A stretch of 64,000 nt of DNA from positions 310,001-374,000 of the forward strand of contig VTFK01000011.1 in assembly GCA_009617715.1 (NCBI GenBank). Reading direction: 5' to 3'. Under the pieces are notes generated by a model. It was given only the letters and a program-made list of their open reading frames with translations. It ran no database searches and was not told where the DNA came from. The position numbers and the translations under genes are program-made. Positions 32,751 to 47,179 of the stretch are shown here, in pieces. Every line of letters begins with the position of its first letter. Within the stretch, counting starts at the first letter, position 1. The DNA is from Plectrocnemia conspersa (Eukaryota > Arthropoda > Insecta > Trichoptera > Polycentropodidae).

Positions 32751-33855
32751 TCATGAACTTGTAATTATTATTAAGGTCTGCCAAAGGTTCAGATTTTTAC
32801 TTGAGAGTTTAGTTTTGCCCCTGCTAATCAACAAAGCATATCACAGTAGAAATGAGCTTATTGACTGTAACATCACTTAATGGCATACTAATCTTTTTTT
32901 TTGTATTTATTTCGTTTATAGAGTACATGAAATATTCAGTCAAGTCAAGGGCGTATTTCAGCAAAAATCTTTTATTTCAAGGTATTTATCATACACACTA
33001 TTGTTTTTTAATCTATTCACGTGATCGTGTACATCATTCTCATTAGAATAAAATCTCCAATTAATACCACAATTTTTATTGTCTCACAATGAAAATCTTA
33101 TGGGTATCTGTATTTAATATTGACAATGTTCTGAAGAAATTTCTTCATTAACAGATATATATCATATGGCTACTTGAGGAAAATAAATAATCAATACAGT
33201 GTATTTTTATGTACATCTTGTTTGAATCTCATGTTCTAAGATTAAAAATCTGTAAATAATATGAACCAATACCAAATTTAATCATTGTAGTTTGAGATGT
33301 GTGTTTTATAACATAACTATAATATTTCAGTATTATATGAATGTATTTCAAGTAAACTTATTTATTTTCAATTTTTTTTTCTTAAAACATGTATTGTCTT
33401 TATTACAAAAATAACAATATACAAATATTAAGTTACTAGATTTTAAATGAGAACTACTTTTAGTGAATTTACAATATCCGTATAATCTGTTTCTTAATAT
33501 GTCTTTATAATAATTAATTAATATATATCTATGTATGTATATATATCATTTAATATGATACAAGAAGCAATAGCACGTGAATTATTTGTATACGACTTAG
33601 TGGCTAATTAATATATTGTGTGTATAAGTAAATGTAAATAATTTTTCAATCCTAACTTATTATATAATACATAATGTAACATACAATTCTAGCATTTTTT
33701 TTGTTTACGTTATATATACGTACTGTATAAAAAGTTGACATGTAATAGTTTAAAGTAATTTATATTTTATTATTTACAATGTCATGTATAATAGATTGTA
33801 GATGAATGGTATTAAGAATAATTGTGACGAAACACATCTTCATTAATATTATCTA
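32750..33855 (-). pseudogene. Degenerate tandem copy of the PDZ gene's last exon and 3' region
   Basis: The stretch aligns by eye, block after block, with 33880-35050 at an offset of about 1.16-1.2 kb. Shared landmarks include AAAAATCTGTAAATAATATG (33243 and 34402), ACAAGAAGCAAT (33560 and 34760) and TATTTACAATGTCATG (33771 and 34971). Near 33830 it keeps a broken form of the final coding exon: GATGTGTTTCGTCACAATTA against the intact exon at 35015-35081, with an internal deletion. No open frame remains. Confidence 0.8.
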
Positions 33856-34711
33856 CATTTACCTTGCCTTGTTGTTTCTAGGAAGACGGTTTTATTAGAT
33901 TTCTTATTCAATTTATCAGAATCCTCATTTTTCCAATTTTTGCTCCTGCTTATGACGATGCATTCGTTTTAATATGATCAATATAATATAACGCACTACA
34001 AATGAGCTAATTGATTGTAGCTTCATTTGATGGCACTCCTTCATACACCTTTCAGACTACTTTTTTATTTATCGAGCACATGAAATATGCACAAGTCAAA
34101 TCGAGAAAGTTATTGGCAGAAATACTAACATTTTTAGTTAAAATCTTTTATTTCAAGGTATTCATCAGATACTTACCATAGATTTTCTTAATCTATTCAT
34201 GCGATCACGTACAAATTAAATGCATCGTTGTCACTAAAGTAAAATCTCTAATTATAATCATAGTATTTATTGTCTAAAGAGTGAAATATCAATATATGGC
34301 TACTTAAGGGAAGATAAATAATCAATACAACATACTTTTATTTATGTTTGATATATTACTATATAAGTAATAAAATGATTTTTGAGTCTGTGTTTTAAGA
34401 TTAAAAATCTGTAAATAATATGAACCGATACCAAATTTAGTCATTGTAGTTATGTATTTATTTCATAATTATAATATTTCAGTATTATAATATAAATGTA
34501 TTACAGGTAAAAATTAAATTTGTTTTAAAGTAAAAAAATATTTTTTTGGAATATGTATTTAGTCTTTATTATAGAAGTAACAATGTACAAATATTAAGTG
34601 ACTAGACTTTTAATGAGACCTACTTTTAGTGGCGCTACAATATCCATATAAGGCGATTTAAATAATCTGTTTCATGATGTCTTTACAATAATAAACTAAC
34701 ATACACATATG

Positions 34712-34752
<41 letters not shown>

Positions 34753-35014
34753 ATATAATACAAGAAGCAATCGCACATGAATTAGTTGTATACAACTTAG
34801 TGGCCATTCAATATTGTTTGTGTCATAAATAAGTGTAAATAATTTTTCAATCCTTACTTGTAATATAACACATTATGTAATTAATACAATTCTAACATTT
34901 GTTTTGTTTACGTTATCTAAATATACTGTACAATAAATTAACATGTAATAGTTTAGAGTCGGTTATATTTTATTATTTACAATGTCATGGATAATCGTTT
35001 GTAGATGAACTGTG
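33856..35014. other. 3' UTR/3' flank of the PDZ gene
   Basis: This is the proximal copy of the tandem duplication, directly downstream (minus strand) of the stop at 35015. It is AT-rich, contains a long TA microsatellite at about 34708-34748, and has no coding frame. Confidence 0.6.
34708..34748. repeat. (TA)n microsatellite
   Basis: About twenty uninterrupted TA units. It is absent from the matching position in the other duplicate (near 33530), so it expanded after the duplication or shrank there. Confidence 0.9.
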
Positions 35015-38000
35015 TTAAGAATAATTGTCTTTTTCTGAAAAACTTCTCTGAAACACATCCACTGATCGCGATCTTGGTGTTCTGTAATAATAAATAAAGA
35101 AAGATTTACTTTGAAAAATGTTGTATTATTTTAATACATTCCCTAAATAATATCGATTCTATCTAGTACTAAAATATGTGTATTTACCGTCTCGCAACAG
35201 TCAGCTTCACCTCGCCTTCTTTAACTTGCTTGAAAAGCCCAATTGCACCGGCATGACTCAATCCATCCGTGGAGACACCGTTGACGCTAATGATCTCATC
35301 ACCTATGTTTCAAAATAATGGTTTTAGATCAATTATTAATTACTATTTAATATAGAGTTGTCATAGTACCTTCAAATATAGTCCCTTGATCAGCAGCTTG
35401 TCCGGACGGAAACACTGTTTTCACAAAAATACCCATCTTTCCTTTAGGAGTATCGATTCCTCCAACTATGCTAAAGCCCAAGCTCTTCTGCCCGGGTCCT
35501 TTCCAAAAGGCGGCCTCATGAACTACCGGCGTTCCTGAAGACCGTCTCGTCAACGTACTACTCCCGTTTATTTTAAATATAGCCTTTTCTCTATTGATTA
35601 TATCTTTGCAGTTGCTATGAGTCGAGAAAGACACTCTGCTGTTCTCGTGTCTATTGAACGTACTTTCATTATTTTTTAAATACTTGGAACTGACTCGAGG
35701 AATAGGCTGCATTGTTAACTGATCTACTTCTGTGCCGAAACTTGATATTTGATTGACCGTTCTGACGAGCTCGCTAAGCTCTTCCTCGTTTCTTTGGTTT
35801 ATCTCGGAAAATACAGGAGGCGCCGAACGTCTCATATAATTCCTCTCCAACAATTTCTCATCGTCGCTCTTTGGATTGATTGCTTTTAATCTATACTCAG
35901 ATTTATCTTCACTCATATTAGGACTCATCACAGTTCGTATCGTCGGTTTTTTAATCTCTATCACAGAATCGTGTTGATCGATACTATTTGTAGAATTAGA
36001 CATGCTGTACGGTATCTGTGGCATCATAGGAGTTAACGGCATGTGTTGCACTATAGAAGTAGTCACCATTCTGCTCACGGTGTGCGTAATGGGCGTGTAT
36101 TCGTCATGAGCCATTATCAGATCGACTTGATATCTTTGGAATAGACCGCCTTGTCCTAAGGTTTGCGAAGAGCATCCGTTAACAATGTGTTGTACTTGCT
36201 GTAGAGAAGACAATCCCCGCAAAACTTGTCCGTTAACATTAACAATCTCATCACCTAATCTTAATCTTCCGTCTCTATGAGCTATACCGTCAATGTCCAA
36301 CTTGACAATTATATATCTGATCTCAAATTCGCCTTTTTGAGAATTGATCGGAACTTTGTGTTGTGCTAAATATACCCCCAAGCTTTCTTCTACGCCCGAT
36401 TTCAATAGACGAATTCTTCTGAATCTCTTTGTACAAATAGAAGGATCTACGCTGTTCATATTCGGTACAATTCTGTCTTTTTCGGCGATGTTCAATGTTA
36501 ACTTCTGCTCCAATTCAGCTAATTGTGATTGTAGAAACTTGAACTTTCGAGTCTGAACTCTTTCGTCTAACGTTATCGTTTTGAATTCTTGCGGCATCTT
36601 CAATGCTTCGGACGTCGGCGTATATTGCTGCTGTTCATAATACGGTCCTCCATAATTATTGTTATTGGACGGTGAATAAATATTATTCGATGATAAATAA
36701 CTATTATTCTTCATATGTATCGGTTCAGCACAAGGTGGCATATTATATAGATCAAAATTGCAGATCTCCGACATTTTATCCACCATATCTTCAGTCTCTT
36801 GCTCTAATATTGATATCTTATCCGGAGGAGAATAATTGTTGTGATCTTCGTTCGGTCTACCGTCGCTATCATATCCAGATTCATTAGAACTCACATAGTT
36901 ATTGAGCCAATGATACGTCAATTGCCCTTCCGGTTCGTTAAGATTATAAACGCTACAAGAAGAAGAATAGTCGCTGTCTTGCTTAGATCCTAAGTTTGCC
37001 TTTGTTAATTGATCCGATATAGGAACACTTTTAGGTCTCATGTTTATTTTCTTAGGTGCGTTGAATGAACCTTGAGGCGAGTAATTCTGAGCAAAGTCCA
37101 ATCTTAATCTTCTGTCGTGATTTCTTAAAGAATATCGAACATCTGCATTCAATTTCTTTGTCCGTCCCAATGTGCTGCACATTATCTCGTCCTGGACTGA
37201 CGACGTATCGCATAAATTAAAGTGCTCTTCAGAATTGGCTCTCAGTTTATGAGCACGTTCCGAACATGTGCTCATCACAGAATCCCTTCCTCTGTTGTCG
37301 GAAATACTGTGTCGATTTTGCAGTACTTTCGACTGAGTGTTCATTATATTTTCTTCGGGCAATACGGAAAGCTTTGATCGTAAAAACGCATATGGAAAAT
37401 TAGATTTCTTACCGCCGCCTTGATTCAATGCGTTATCTAAGCTTGATATATTATCGCAGCTTACAGACTTCGCCGGAACAGCCAGATAACTATTCTCAAT
37501 CGAATAATTCCTTGAAGAATCCGATTGTTTACTGTTATCGCCCAAATTTAGACCGTCAGTTGGATCGTCTCCTTTGATATACGTAGATATATGTGACGTA
37601 GAACAACTTCTAAATAGAGTTGTATTATTCTGATTAAAATCGCACTGTTGATTGTCTGCCTTTATGTATGTATTCTTAGGAGAGTTTAATTTACCAGTAG
37701 AACCCATTCGATAAAACAGACTCTTCAACGGGCTCGGAGATCGATCCCGTACATTCTTCATGGAAGATTGAGATATTGTATCAGGATCTATTTTATGCGT
37801 GTTGGATTCCGATAAACTTCTACCGACTTTCCACGATGCCTTTTTACGGTATGTGCCAATATTGCTGAGCATCGGTGATTCATTCTTTAATAAACCAGAC
37901 GGTGGAAGCTCTGTTAACGTTTCTTTATTCTCGTGTCGTCTGAGAAGATCGAATTTTTTGCCCACTCGTTTGCCCCATGTTGTGATTGCTGAAATACATA

Positions 38001-38402
38001 CAAAATTATTATATAAATAATCTATACTTGTATAGATAATAAAGAAGAATAATTCGTTTAATACCTTTTTTCATTTCATTTTCTCTCGTGCACTCTTCAT
38101 CGAGAATCAAAGCCGGTACCGCAGTCACAACATGATACTCTGAATTGATGTCTTCACATGATGATTTGTGGCCTTTTGATTTGTCTTTATCGCGGATGGA
38201 TGACGGTTTGTGGTTCGATTGGTTCATGCCATCGGAAGTCGAAGACGTTGGACGGCTGGTGAGTCTCCCGGGGAGGTCTCCCGACGACGGAGACCCTGCG
38301 GGAAGCAGACCCTGATCGCTGTTGCGACGACCCTTGAACAGTCTCATAATGGAATCCACCTCAGATTCGCCGATTCTTGTCCATAAGTTTTTCAGCCAGA
38401 TT
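35015..38402 (-). CDS. Two-PDZ scaffold protein, probably big bang (bbg)/PDZD2-like, 5' exons not found
   Basis: Exons on the minus strand: 38402-38065, 37988-35370, 35302-35188, 35081-35015, all in phase. The first listed exon is open right up to a splice acceptor (TTTTTTCAG), so the protein may extend upstream; otherwise the ATG at 38347 (MRLFKGRRNSDQG) gives 1027 residues. A long Ser/Asn-rich disordered half is followed by PDZ1 (SLGVYLAQ and GDEIVNVNGQVLRGLS, about 610-710). PDZ2 is at the C-terminus (KSLGFSIVGG, GIFVKTVFPSGQAADQG, GDEIISVNG, GLSHAGAI) and is split by an intron. The C-tail ends FSEKDNYS. PDZ2 resembles big bang and pro-IL-16/PDZD2. Known for big bang: cortical scaffold in gut epithelium and border cells. 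Naming is from memory of PDZ signatures; the family (PDZ scaffold) is certain, the orthology is not. The 3' end has been tandemly duplicated downstream. Confidence 0.85.
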
Positions 38403-38794
38403 CTGAAAAAAGATAAAAATAATACGTTAAGCTTATTGAAATATTGGGATCATGTTAAGCATGTACTACCGTCTCTACACCTGTTGAACCAATGACAATA
38501 AAATTATGTAAACTTTCTATAAGCAATATTAGGTAATAGGTAATGGCTTGTAAAGAAAATTGCAATATTGCAACAATGGTTTAATTGAGTTTTAATAACA
38601 TAAAATATAGAAAGTTTTGAAGAAATTTTGTATTGACCTGCAGCATATATATGTATATAATGGTTTAATATTTTTTTTACTATTATTTATGTAATACAAA
38701 TATACATAGACTGCATTGTTATCATTAGCTTCACGCTGGTGATCTTGATCATCGTCAGGTATAAAAACATTTATCGAAATTGACGTTTAATTAT

Positions 38795-39245
38795 TGTAAA
38801 TCTTTAGCTGTAACATAAAGGCGTTAGTCTAATGCGTTACAAAGAGATAATATAAAATGAAAACATCCCTATTAAGACAGTAGTGAGACATCTGACTTAT
38901 ATTATATTATTGCAGCATCTGTTTTACGTTAGTCTAATGTGTTACAATGGGGTAAACACAATCAGCACATTATTTTATTAATTTATTTAACTAATATAGC
39001 TAATATTTATATACTAAACAAATATAATCAAAGGAAAAAAAATACTTTGATATTATAATTATTTTTTTAATGCACGAAGTTGTTTCTACATACTAAGTAA
39101 AGCAGTAGACTCAAATCAGTCTTTAAATTAGTAACATATTTAAAAGCAAAAGATCAATATGAACGACCTAGCTTGATTTTATTTTAATCATAAATCAATA
39201 TATTCATCTGTAAGATAAGGAAAATCTATGAAAACTTAATTTGTC
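38795..39245. repeat. Dispersed repeat family C, copy 1
   Basis: A core with TTAGTCTAATGCGTTACAA and later GGGGTAAACACAATCAGCAC, then CCTAGCTTGATTTTATTTTA. The same order of blocks recurs at 53885-54060, and the core alone at 51640-51750. The GCGTTACAA motif itself occurs twice within this copy. No coding capacity; a SINE- or MITE-like origin is possible. Confidence 0.65.
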
Positions 39246-42200
39246 ATGATTGTTTGGAATTGTATTTTAATAATAATAATTAAATCTGATCTCTCAGACA
39301 TGATAGAAATTGAAAAACACTAAGGTACATATATTATTCGAAACCGTGTCTTTCAGGTATTAGTCACCGACATGCTGGGCATTATAAAATGTTTGAAATA
39401 TTATCTCTCTTGTGCATAGTATAGAGTGGTCGAAAAAGTGACAACATAAAATTTCGACAAAAACTGGTTAGATATGTATGTTTGAATGTCGCAAAATTGT
39501 GTTTGTTATTGCGTAAAAACTACTTAATCGAGTTTATAAAAAAATGACTTAGATCTTATTTGATTTATTTAAAATATTTTCAACAATTCAATATAATTTA
39601 ATTATGTACATATATCCATTTATTACAATTAAAAAATATTCTTATTAGTTAGTTAGCATAATATTATTAAGCCAGTAATTAGGTTAAAACAGTGTTTCTC
39701 ATACTTTTGCACTAAAAGATGATATTGATTTTATTTAAACAGTTTTAATGTATATTTAGAATCTTTAAATATAAATGATTCACAAATGTGACGCCTTTTT
39801 CCTTTTTTTAAGTAAATTATAGATGTTTATACAGGCGAGCAAATATATGCTGTAAAATGTTTATATAATCCGTTAAGGATTTCACTGACAACTCTTATTG
39901 ATTCATGACTAAAACATATACACAATAATTACAATTTCTGTATTTTCACTTTCTAAAATCCGCATTTCATGTCATAAATGTCGTTAAACTAGATTGTGTT
40001 AATTTCCATATGCTTGATTATTTTTTATCGTTTTAAAAATGATAGTGTTTAGCCGTGATGAATGAACGACCATCATTGACCTTGCTACTTGCGATTAATA
40101 CCATTGCGCATAATTCAAACGACTTTCTTAATATCCCAAAATTATGGTTCGTATCATAGTTAAACGACGGTGATTAACGAGAGGCAATAGCGAACAAATG
40201 TAAAACAAAAATAAAGAGATTTGCATTTTCGTCGAGCGCATTTTCTTGGGAGTCCTCCCTGCAATTGCACACGCAACCGGATATATGCATCTGTTATATC
40301 TCACGCGATCCTTAACTACATAAACGCTTCTCTCTATCTATTTGGTACTTGTTCTTGTCCCGACTAATGATAGATATCAACGTGAATGTATTTAGGCACA
40401 TCCTAAGATTTATCACGACAAATAAACGCAATATAATAGATCTTACATTCTAAAAATGATATATGAAAGTCAAACCGTGTATAGACTTTGTATTTATATA
40501 ACAATATAATATATTATTAGGCGTTAACTACGAAAAAATTGGGTTCGAATAACTTTTTTTCGATTTACATATCAAGTGTATGTGAACGGTTCTTCTTAAT
40601 CCACACCCTTCTTTTTAAATGCACGTTAATTCGATTACATCAGAATCGCACTATCAGTGACTACGTCTTTGGAGGCATTTAAGCTTCTTTGTAATCCTCT
40701 CTATATTCTAAGTTCGGATAGATACATATTTTGCAAGTGGTATTGTACATCAGAGATTTCAAAATAAAATTGTTGTAACACCGACGTCCAAATTCGTCCC
40801 CTTGTGTGTCATTAAAATAAATCGTCACCCCTGTTGAGGAAAAGTAACCCATCGGCGTTTATAACCGCCAAAGTAAACGTTTACGTCAAAGCTGTCAACT
40901 GTCGCGCGAATAATCGCATATGATAAATAAACAGGCATGGCGTGATAACTCTCGACGCAAATCGCTCGAAAAAGAGCACAACCGCCGTTTATTTCTGAGC
41001 ACGTAACGCAAAAAAACCTGCCGTAGATTGTCAATATGAATGAGCGCCACGCACGGTGCAGGAAATTGGTCATTTGCCGATCGGGTTTGGTTCAAAGGAC
41101 CGCAAAAGTTTATTTGCATCGATGCGAAACCCTTCATCTCATGCGGAAGTGAGTCGGCTGCCTCCTTGTTTTCGTTATGTAAGAAAAAATGCTCGACGAA
41201 TTATTGCGTTTTTTTTAATCATACTGTATTACAGATATTACGAGCGCAGTCGTTACGTTGGCAATAATATTGCGTCGGTATAAAATCTTAATCGTTTGAT
41301 TCGAAAATTATTTGTAAATATATTTATTATTAGTCATGGCGTATATTATTATTAAAAATACAACAAAAAATATTTCAGCTCCTCATAGCGATCGCAGAAA
41401 TTTGTCTTGTATATGGCATGCTCGTTGAGAAACTGAATGGCTTGTATAAAGAGTGTTTTTGAGCGCTGACGTTTTGGCCACAGCAGTTAAGAATAAATAA
41501 CGTAATCGATTTGATCTGCTGATTAATCTTAAACCTAAACGAAGGAACCAAACATAAATTGATTTTTTTAGTTTGGATTTGATCAGCAAATGGATGTTTT
41601 GAAACTGACAAATTGAGTTTCATAGATATTTTAAAGCAGCAACAGCAGTTTAATATCACTTATCACCCCCTTAGGGTAAGAAAACCTTCAACACACTAGC
41701 CAAGACTCTCTGACTTTTAAAGTCACATCCTTCCGGCATAAAAAAAGTGGTGACCCCGACGTGATAAAAATACGAAACTATAATCTGTCATAAATTATTA
41801 CAATATAAAGCATTGAGACACACGCCTAAAATAATAATTTTTCTCTTAAATCGAATAGAATTGTTGCCGTTATTTAATATTCACCAATAAATTGCCACCT
41901 GGAAGTTTCGCTTCCACCAAAGGATGTACCAGAAGCGTATTTTTTCCTATTCTAATTAGTTTCGAAATAAGCTTGGAACTTGAAAAATACTTTTAAACTG
42001 AAATAGCTGATCACGCTGAACCAGAGACCAGAGAGACTCGACTCTTTCGTATTGGACATTATTTTATTGTACATATCAGTAAAGCATATGTAATAAGTCA
42101 CAGGTTTTAACCCCGTATTATGACATAACTTATCTATGCTATTAGAATAAGTATTTATTATACAAATAAAAGTAATATCGATTAATTATATTATGTTCCT

Positions 42201-44365
42201 TTTTTTTCATGGAAGTAATTAAGTATTGAGTCTATTAGAGCGATGCAAGATAAAAACACGTTGAATGTTAAATAAAACACAACAATATTTGCATAATAAA
42301 AAAATATCGCTTCGTCGCTAGATGATATAAAATGACTTTAAAAATCATTGAAGGCAATTGGGAAACCACTTTGTTGTAAATTAATTCCTCAGTAATTATA
42401 TAGTAAGTCGCTTTTGAAGCAATAACAAGCATAAATAATAGGTATGATTAAATAGAGAATTAGCTTACGTGGAAACTATGTACCTATATGAGCTTGAGCT
42501 TTTATTAGAAATTGAGATTGTATTATATGTCATCTCATATTAGATTTGATTTGATTCGTGTTATACCTGTTTATATTTTTTAATGTTGTACATTAAATTA
42601 TAAGCACTAAAAATATCAGTAGTAAGCTTAGACTATTACGACTAGAGAACTGATGTAAGTTAGTTGAAGCGCTAATTTAACGCCAATTGACTCTGCACGC
42701 GCGGGTTGGGTTATCGCTAAACGCTACAAGAAGCGATTAAAGCGGTTAAATGCTTATTTAGTTCCCTCGCAAACAGACAGTAAGTAAGTAACGGACGATG
42801 CGTGACATGTGCGATACAAATAAGAACCGCGTTGATGACATGAAACAAGCATGATTTATTATTTCGATTTATTTTTACGAGGGGCGAAGGACTTCTACCA
42901 TTAAAAATAAATAATGTGCAAGTTCTCCTTTTTGATGTGAAACACAAGATTATATATTGTATATAAAAAAATTTAGCTTCGCGTTAGCTCCTCGTTAGCT
43001 CTTTTGTTCAATTTATACGTGGCGCTTGATTCGATTTGATTTTTTTTGCATTTATAGTGGATTTATCGACCGGATTGAAATTGTAAATGAGTGTTGCTGC
43101 ATTGGATGCACTTGGCTATACATATATACATGATCCGGATGTGCGTAATGTCGCTGCGGTAAATATAGCCAAGCCGTGTCCAAATGACCGAGCTGGTCTT
43201 GGTCATGCGGCATAGAGGTCTCCGGACGTGATCAATCATCAAGCACCAAGATCACAAAATTAGATCTAGCGTGTTCCGGCGTTCGATAATTACGTCCTTT
43301 GCATATCGACGTTTGATTCGATTATGCGCGTTAATGGGAGGAGCATATTATGACCGTGAAAGCTGCCAGGATGTGAAAATTAATAATAGAACATATTATA
43401 GTTAGCAAAACGGACATACAAAGCTTCCTGTGAACAGTGGTATTAAGATAGCATTAAAAAAATTGTTTTAACATGCAAAAGATAATTAATATCCCTTCAA
43501 TGGGAGGGGCCGGCAAGTCAAGGGTTAAAGAAACCTCTGCGTAAGTGCGCTGTCCTTTCTGTCCTCTCTATTCGATTGCTCGATATGGCTCAAAAATTAT
43601 TATATTCCTGGCTTTTTTTTAACACTAAAAAACGATCTCTATTTTCTTAGAATTTATTTTTCGAAAAACAAGTTTTAAATTGAAAGTGCCAATGTTCAAT
43701 TTTTAGAAATTTGTTTTATTGTTGAAATGGATAGTGCTTGACATTATCTACAAGCTGAGTTACAGGAAAAAAATGTAAGCAAAAGTGTCATCACTTTTGA
43801 AAAACAACCAATGTCAAAACATTTTGTATGAAGAACTACCAATGTCATGAACATTAATGGTTCTTAACATTAAATTGACTAATTGATGCATGTATAAATT
43901 TAAAACTTTGAAAGGTAATTTATATACATATGTCTTTTTCCTTAAAATTTAAAAAGGTTAAAATAATCAATAAAATATTTTTTCATATTTCGTGTAAAAA
44001 ATTTTTTTGAATGCGAGTAGGTCATAGACTGGAATTTAAAATAAAATAAAATGTGATGATATATGTATGTATGTATAATGCTAGTTAGCGACCCCTTTTT
44101 CACAGGAGGATTGAGCAGCTTATATTACAAAAACGCCGCAAAAACACAAGAGCAAAAGTATCACATGGATGTACAAAACAGATTTTCTTTTTTTAAATGT
44201 CGAGGAGATACTAATTTATTACATTTATAAAAAAAAAAAAAAAAATGTGCAACATGTATTTACAAATAAACTCTGACCAGATGCATTTTAAATTTGAAAA
44301 AAACATCAGTTTCAGATCGTCATTTGAGTGATTCAGTTGTGATTTTTTAGCACCTTACATTTTAT

Positions 44366-44536
44366 AATGGAATGTTATTCGATTACTATAACTAATAAAC
44401 GCATTGTAAATAAAAGTAAGCGAAAGCTAATTAGAATAGCTAGGGTGAAAGGAAGTTCTCATATTAATTATATGGTTGAGAATATTCCTATAAAAAAGAT
44501 TGTAAGTGATTGCAGGTGTTTAATTAATATTTATAT
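44366..44536 (+). other. Short open frame with transposon-associated KG...Y...P...C-type motif
   Basis: ATG at 44366, 56 residues to a stop. It starts MECYSITITNK and contains RVKGSSHINYMVENIPIKKI followed by SDCRC. The spacing of KG, the Ile-Pro and the closing Cys-x-Cys resembles a short N-terminal segment seen in many insect transposon-derived hypothetical proteins. It may be a remnant of such an element or an exon: donor-like GTAAGT at 44509 and GTGTTT at 44517. Function unknown. Confidence 0.3.
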
Positions 44537-44899
44537 TTAAACAGTGAATGTCTATAAATATGAAATATTAAACCATAAAGAAAATGTTGTTTTAGGTTAA
44601 GCTATTATTAATGTTGCAGTATTATCTGAAAAGTAAAGATAGAAAGTTTTAACAAGTTTAGAATTACTTTCGTAACAAAGGTATTTTAAACAATAATTAA
44701 TTATTATTTAATTTAAATCATTACTTGCTCGAAAGAACAAAAACATTGTACCAAAAATTGAGATAAAATTATTTTAAAGACACTTTAGAAAAACCGGATA
44801 TTAAATATTTTTATTCTATAAAAAAAAATCTAAAACCATAGGTTATAGCTTCTATGAGTAAACATTTCAAACATAAGCATATTTGTATGTATAAAATTA

Positions 44900-45240
44900 A
44901 TCATTCATTAAAAGGGGATGTACTTGTTGATACAATTTTTCTGAGCATCCCAATACCAAAAAAAATTGTATCGAATTGTATATAAAAAAAATATATCGAT
45001 TTAAAATTACTAAAAAAATATTTTCAATACAATAAACTTTTTGCAAAATATAATATAGGTATTCCTTTGAAAGCTTAAAAAAATTTGATTTATTGAGCTT
45101 AACAAAATATCTTATTATTGAGATGCAGGTATTTTTTATGCAATATTTTATTTTGCCCATATGTTTGATATGTTGATGTGCTATAGGAGCTTGATCGATT
45201 AGCAAAAGCACTTATTAAACATTGTTCCAACAATGAGTTT
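44900..45240 (-). pseudogene. Possible Tigger/pogo-type transposase scrap
   Basis: The minus strand reads LLLIDQAPIAHQ followed by GKIKYCIKNTCISIIR. The LLLxDxAPxH pattern is the second catalytic Asp box of pogo-like DDE transposases, here with Asp retained but the expected Asn replaced by Gln. The rest is degraded. Tentative only. Confidence 0.3.
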
Positions 45241-47179
45241 GTGTACAAAATAGATCCGCTATCTTAAAGTAGATCTATCGTGGCAAAAGCTGCAAAAAGA
45301 TTATAAAAATGTGCACGAGGAAGCAATAAAAAGCCACTACCTTTCCAATTTATCTATGTCAACGAAGATGTTCTACTCGTATGAACATAAAAAAACAAGC
45401 ACAGGAATCGATTGAGCCTCGAAGACAGTATTCAAATTGCTTTGACATCAAAATGTTCTTGTGTCAAAAAATTAAGCAACATTATTTCTTAAAAGCTTGA
45501 AGATAAAAACTTTTTGTTACAGTAAACCATATTCTCCACGTATTTTTTTCTCGGTTTAAGCAAATATTTTTTGTGGTAAAGCTAAAATAAGTTTTACTAC
45601 TATTGTTCTAGATCTAGAGGATTGTTTATTAAGACATGACACAAACTCATTTAAATAATAATAATTATATATATAAATTAGATAATAATAAAATATATGT
45701 AGCTAAAAACAAATCAGCATAAAATCCATGCCATTATAACCAATGACAAAATTGATTATATAATTTTTACTACTCTTTTCCCAGCAGCATTTACATCTTA
45801 TATAAATATATGTTTATTATTTTATGGTAACTGAAATATTACCGTATAAAAATAAAACATAATAATATAGTAATAACAACATTTAAAATATATTCCATAA
45901 AGTAAAAAAATGATAGATCAGTTATTAAACCAGAAAAAAACAATTCATCAAATCACTTTGTCTTATAAAAAAAACAGTTAACTTACAAAAATTTGTATAA
46001 TAGAAAAAAACTCAATGACAATAGTTAAATATATAATAAATAAACTTTGGAACATATTTGTTAAAATATTATTAAACCCAGAATAAGATGTTTTAAGGAA
46101 ATATAATATACTGAGATGTGATATTTTAGTAATAATACACACATTAAAAATTAAAACAAGTATTATATAAAATGTGTAATAAACTATTTTAAGAAAAACA
46201 TATCACCGTTTTACCCCTTTTTAAAATCAAATTTACAATATTGATTAGACTTGTATTAATTTTAATACAAGCTTTTCACACTAATTTTTGGTTAATCAAA
46301 AGGAGATAAAAATAGAGAGATAGAGAAAAACATGAAAGTATGTGCAAAACAGAGTGCTATAAATTTTATGGAGCGAAAATAATAACTGAAACCGCAATAA
46401 ATGCAATATGCGAGTCTTGCGCTTCGTGTTAATTAAGTTCAAGTTTAAAATCGATAGGTATACCTGTGTTAATTATTGCCGCCATTCGATTGTACAACAG
46501 GTGCCGTGAGTCGCTTTACTTTTATTGTAAACGTTTGAGTCTTGCAAGACCTCCCTCGATGGCCATATGCTATCCAACGTTCACATATTTTTTGCTAAAT
46601 TATTGAGCAAATTTAAGCTAAAAGTAGAATTTGAGATTTATATAAATAAAAAAGACAGGTGTGCCATCAATCGATGAAGAATGACGAAATGACGGTCAAC
46701 GGTCACGACCTACTGATTAAGAAAGGTTTTTTCTTCCTCAATATATAATTAATGTTAATTTGTAAATGGTTAAAATATAAGTTTATATTTTAAAATTAAA
46801 TAAAGAAATCGTTCAAGTGTTGGATTAAGCACATGTAAAAGAATTTAGCATTGAACTCATTACCGTTCTTTAAACTCAATATTGAAAGATTTTAAATGCT
46901 GCTTTGATTCTCACAGCTTAAAGGAATTCCTGTATATCCATAAAATGACTGAATTGAGTCATAAATCAAGATTTAAAGCGACAGATTTTTTTAAACATGA
47001 AAGCTCGATCCTTTACTTAAAGAGGGCTATTTTAAAAAATATTATTTACTTAGATAATATTGATACAATCTATTAAATATCTATTTCCAGATTGTTTATT
47101 TGATTTTTTGAAGGTTACCGAGAACGGCACTTGTTCGGGCGAAAAATCACGATCGAAATAATTTGTCAACAAATAACGA

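Noticed and set aside
32750..35014. A CRISPR-like or satellite array
   Set aside because: The repetition is a single two-copy tandem duplication of about 1.2 kb, not an array of short spaced repeats.
36344..36887. Plus-strand frames opposite the PDZ gene
   Set aside because: Antisense shadows of the long coding exon; no start context or domains.
40825..41283. Four overlapping frames in a GC-raised island
   Set aside because: Open on both strands at once, no splice logic, no recognisable motif; more likely a regulatory island.
41375..41659. 94-residue minus-strand frame with CCCC near its start
   Set aside because: No acceptor or donor fits, composition is AT-driven, and no family pattern is visible.
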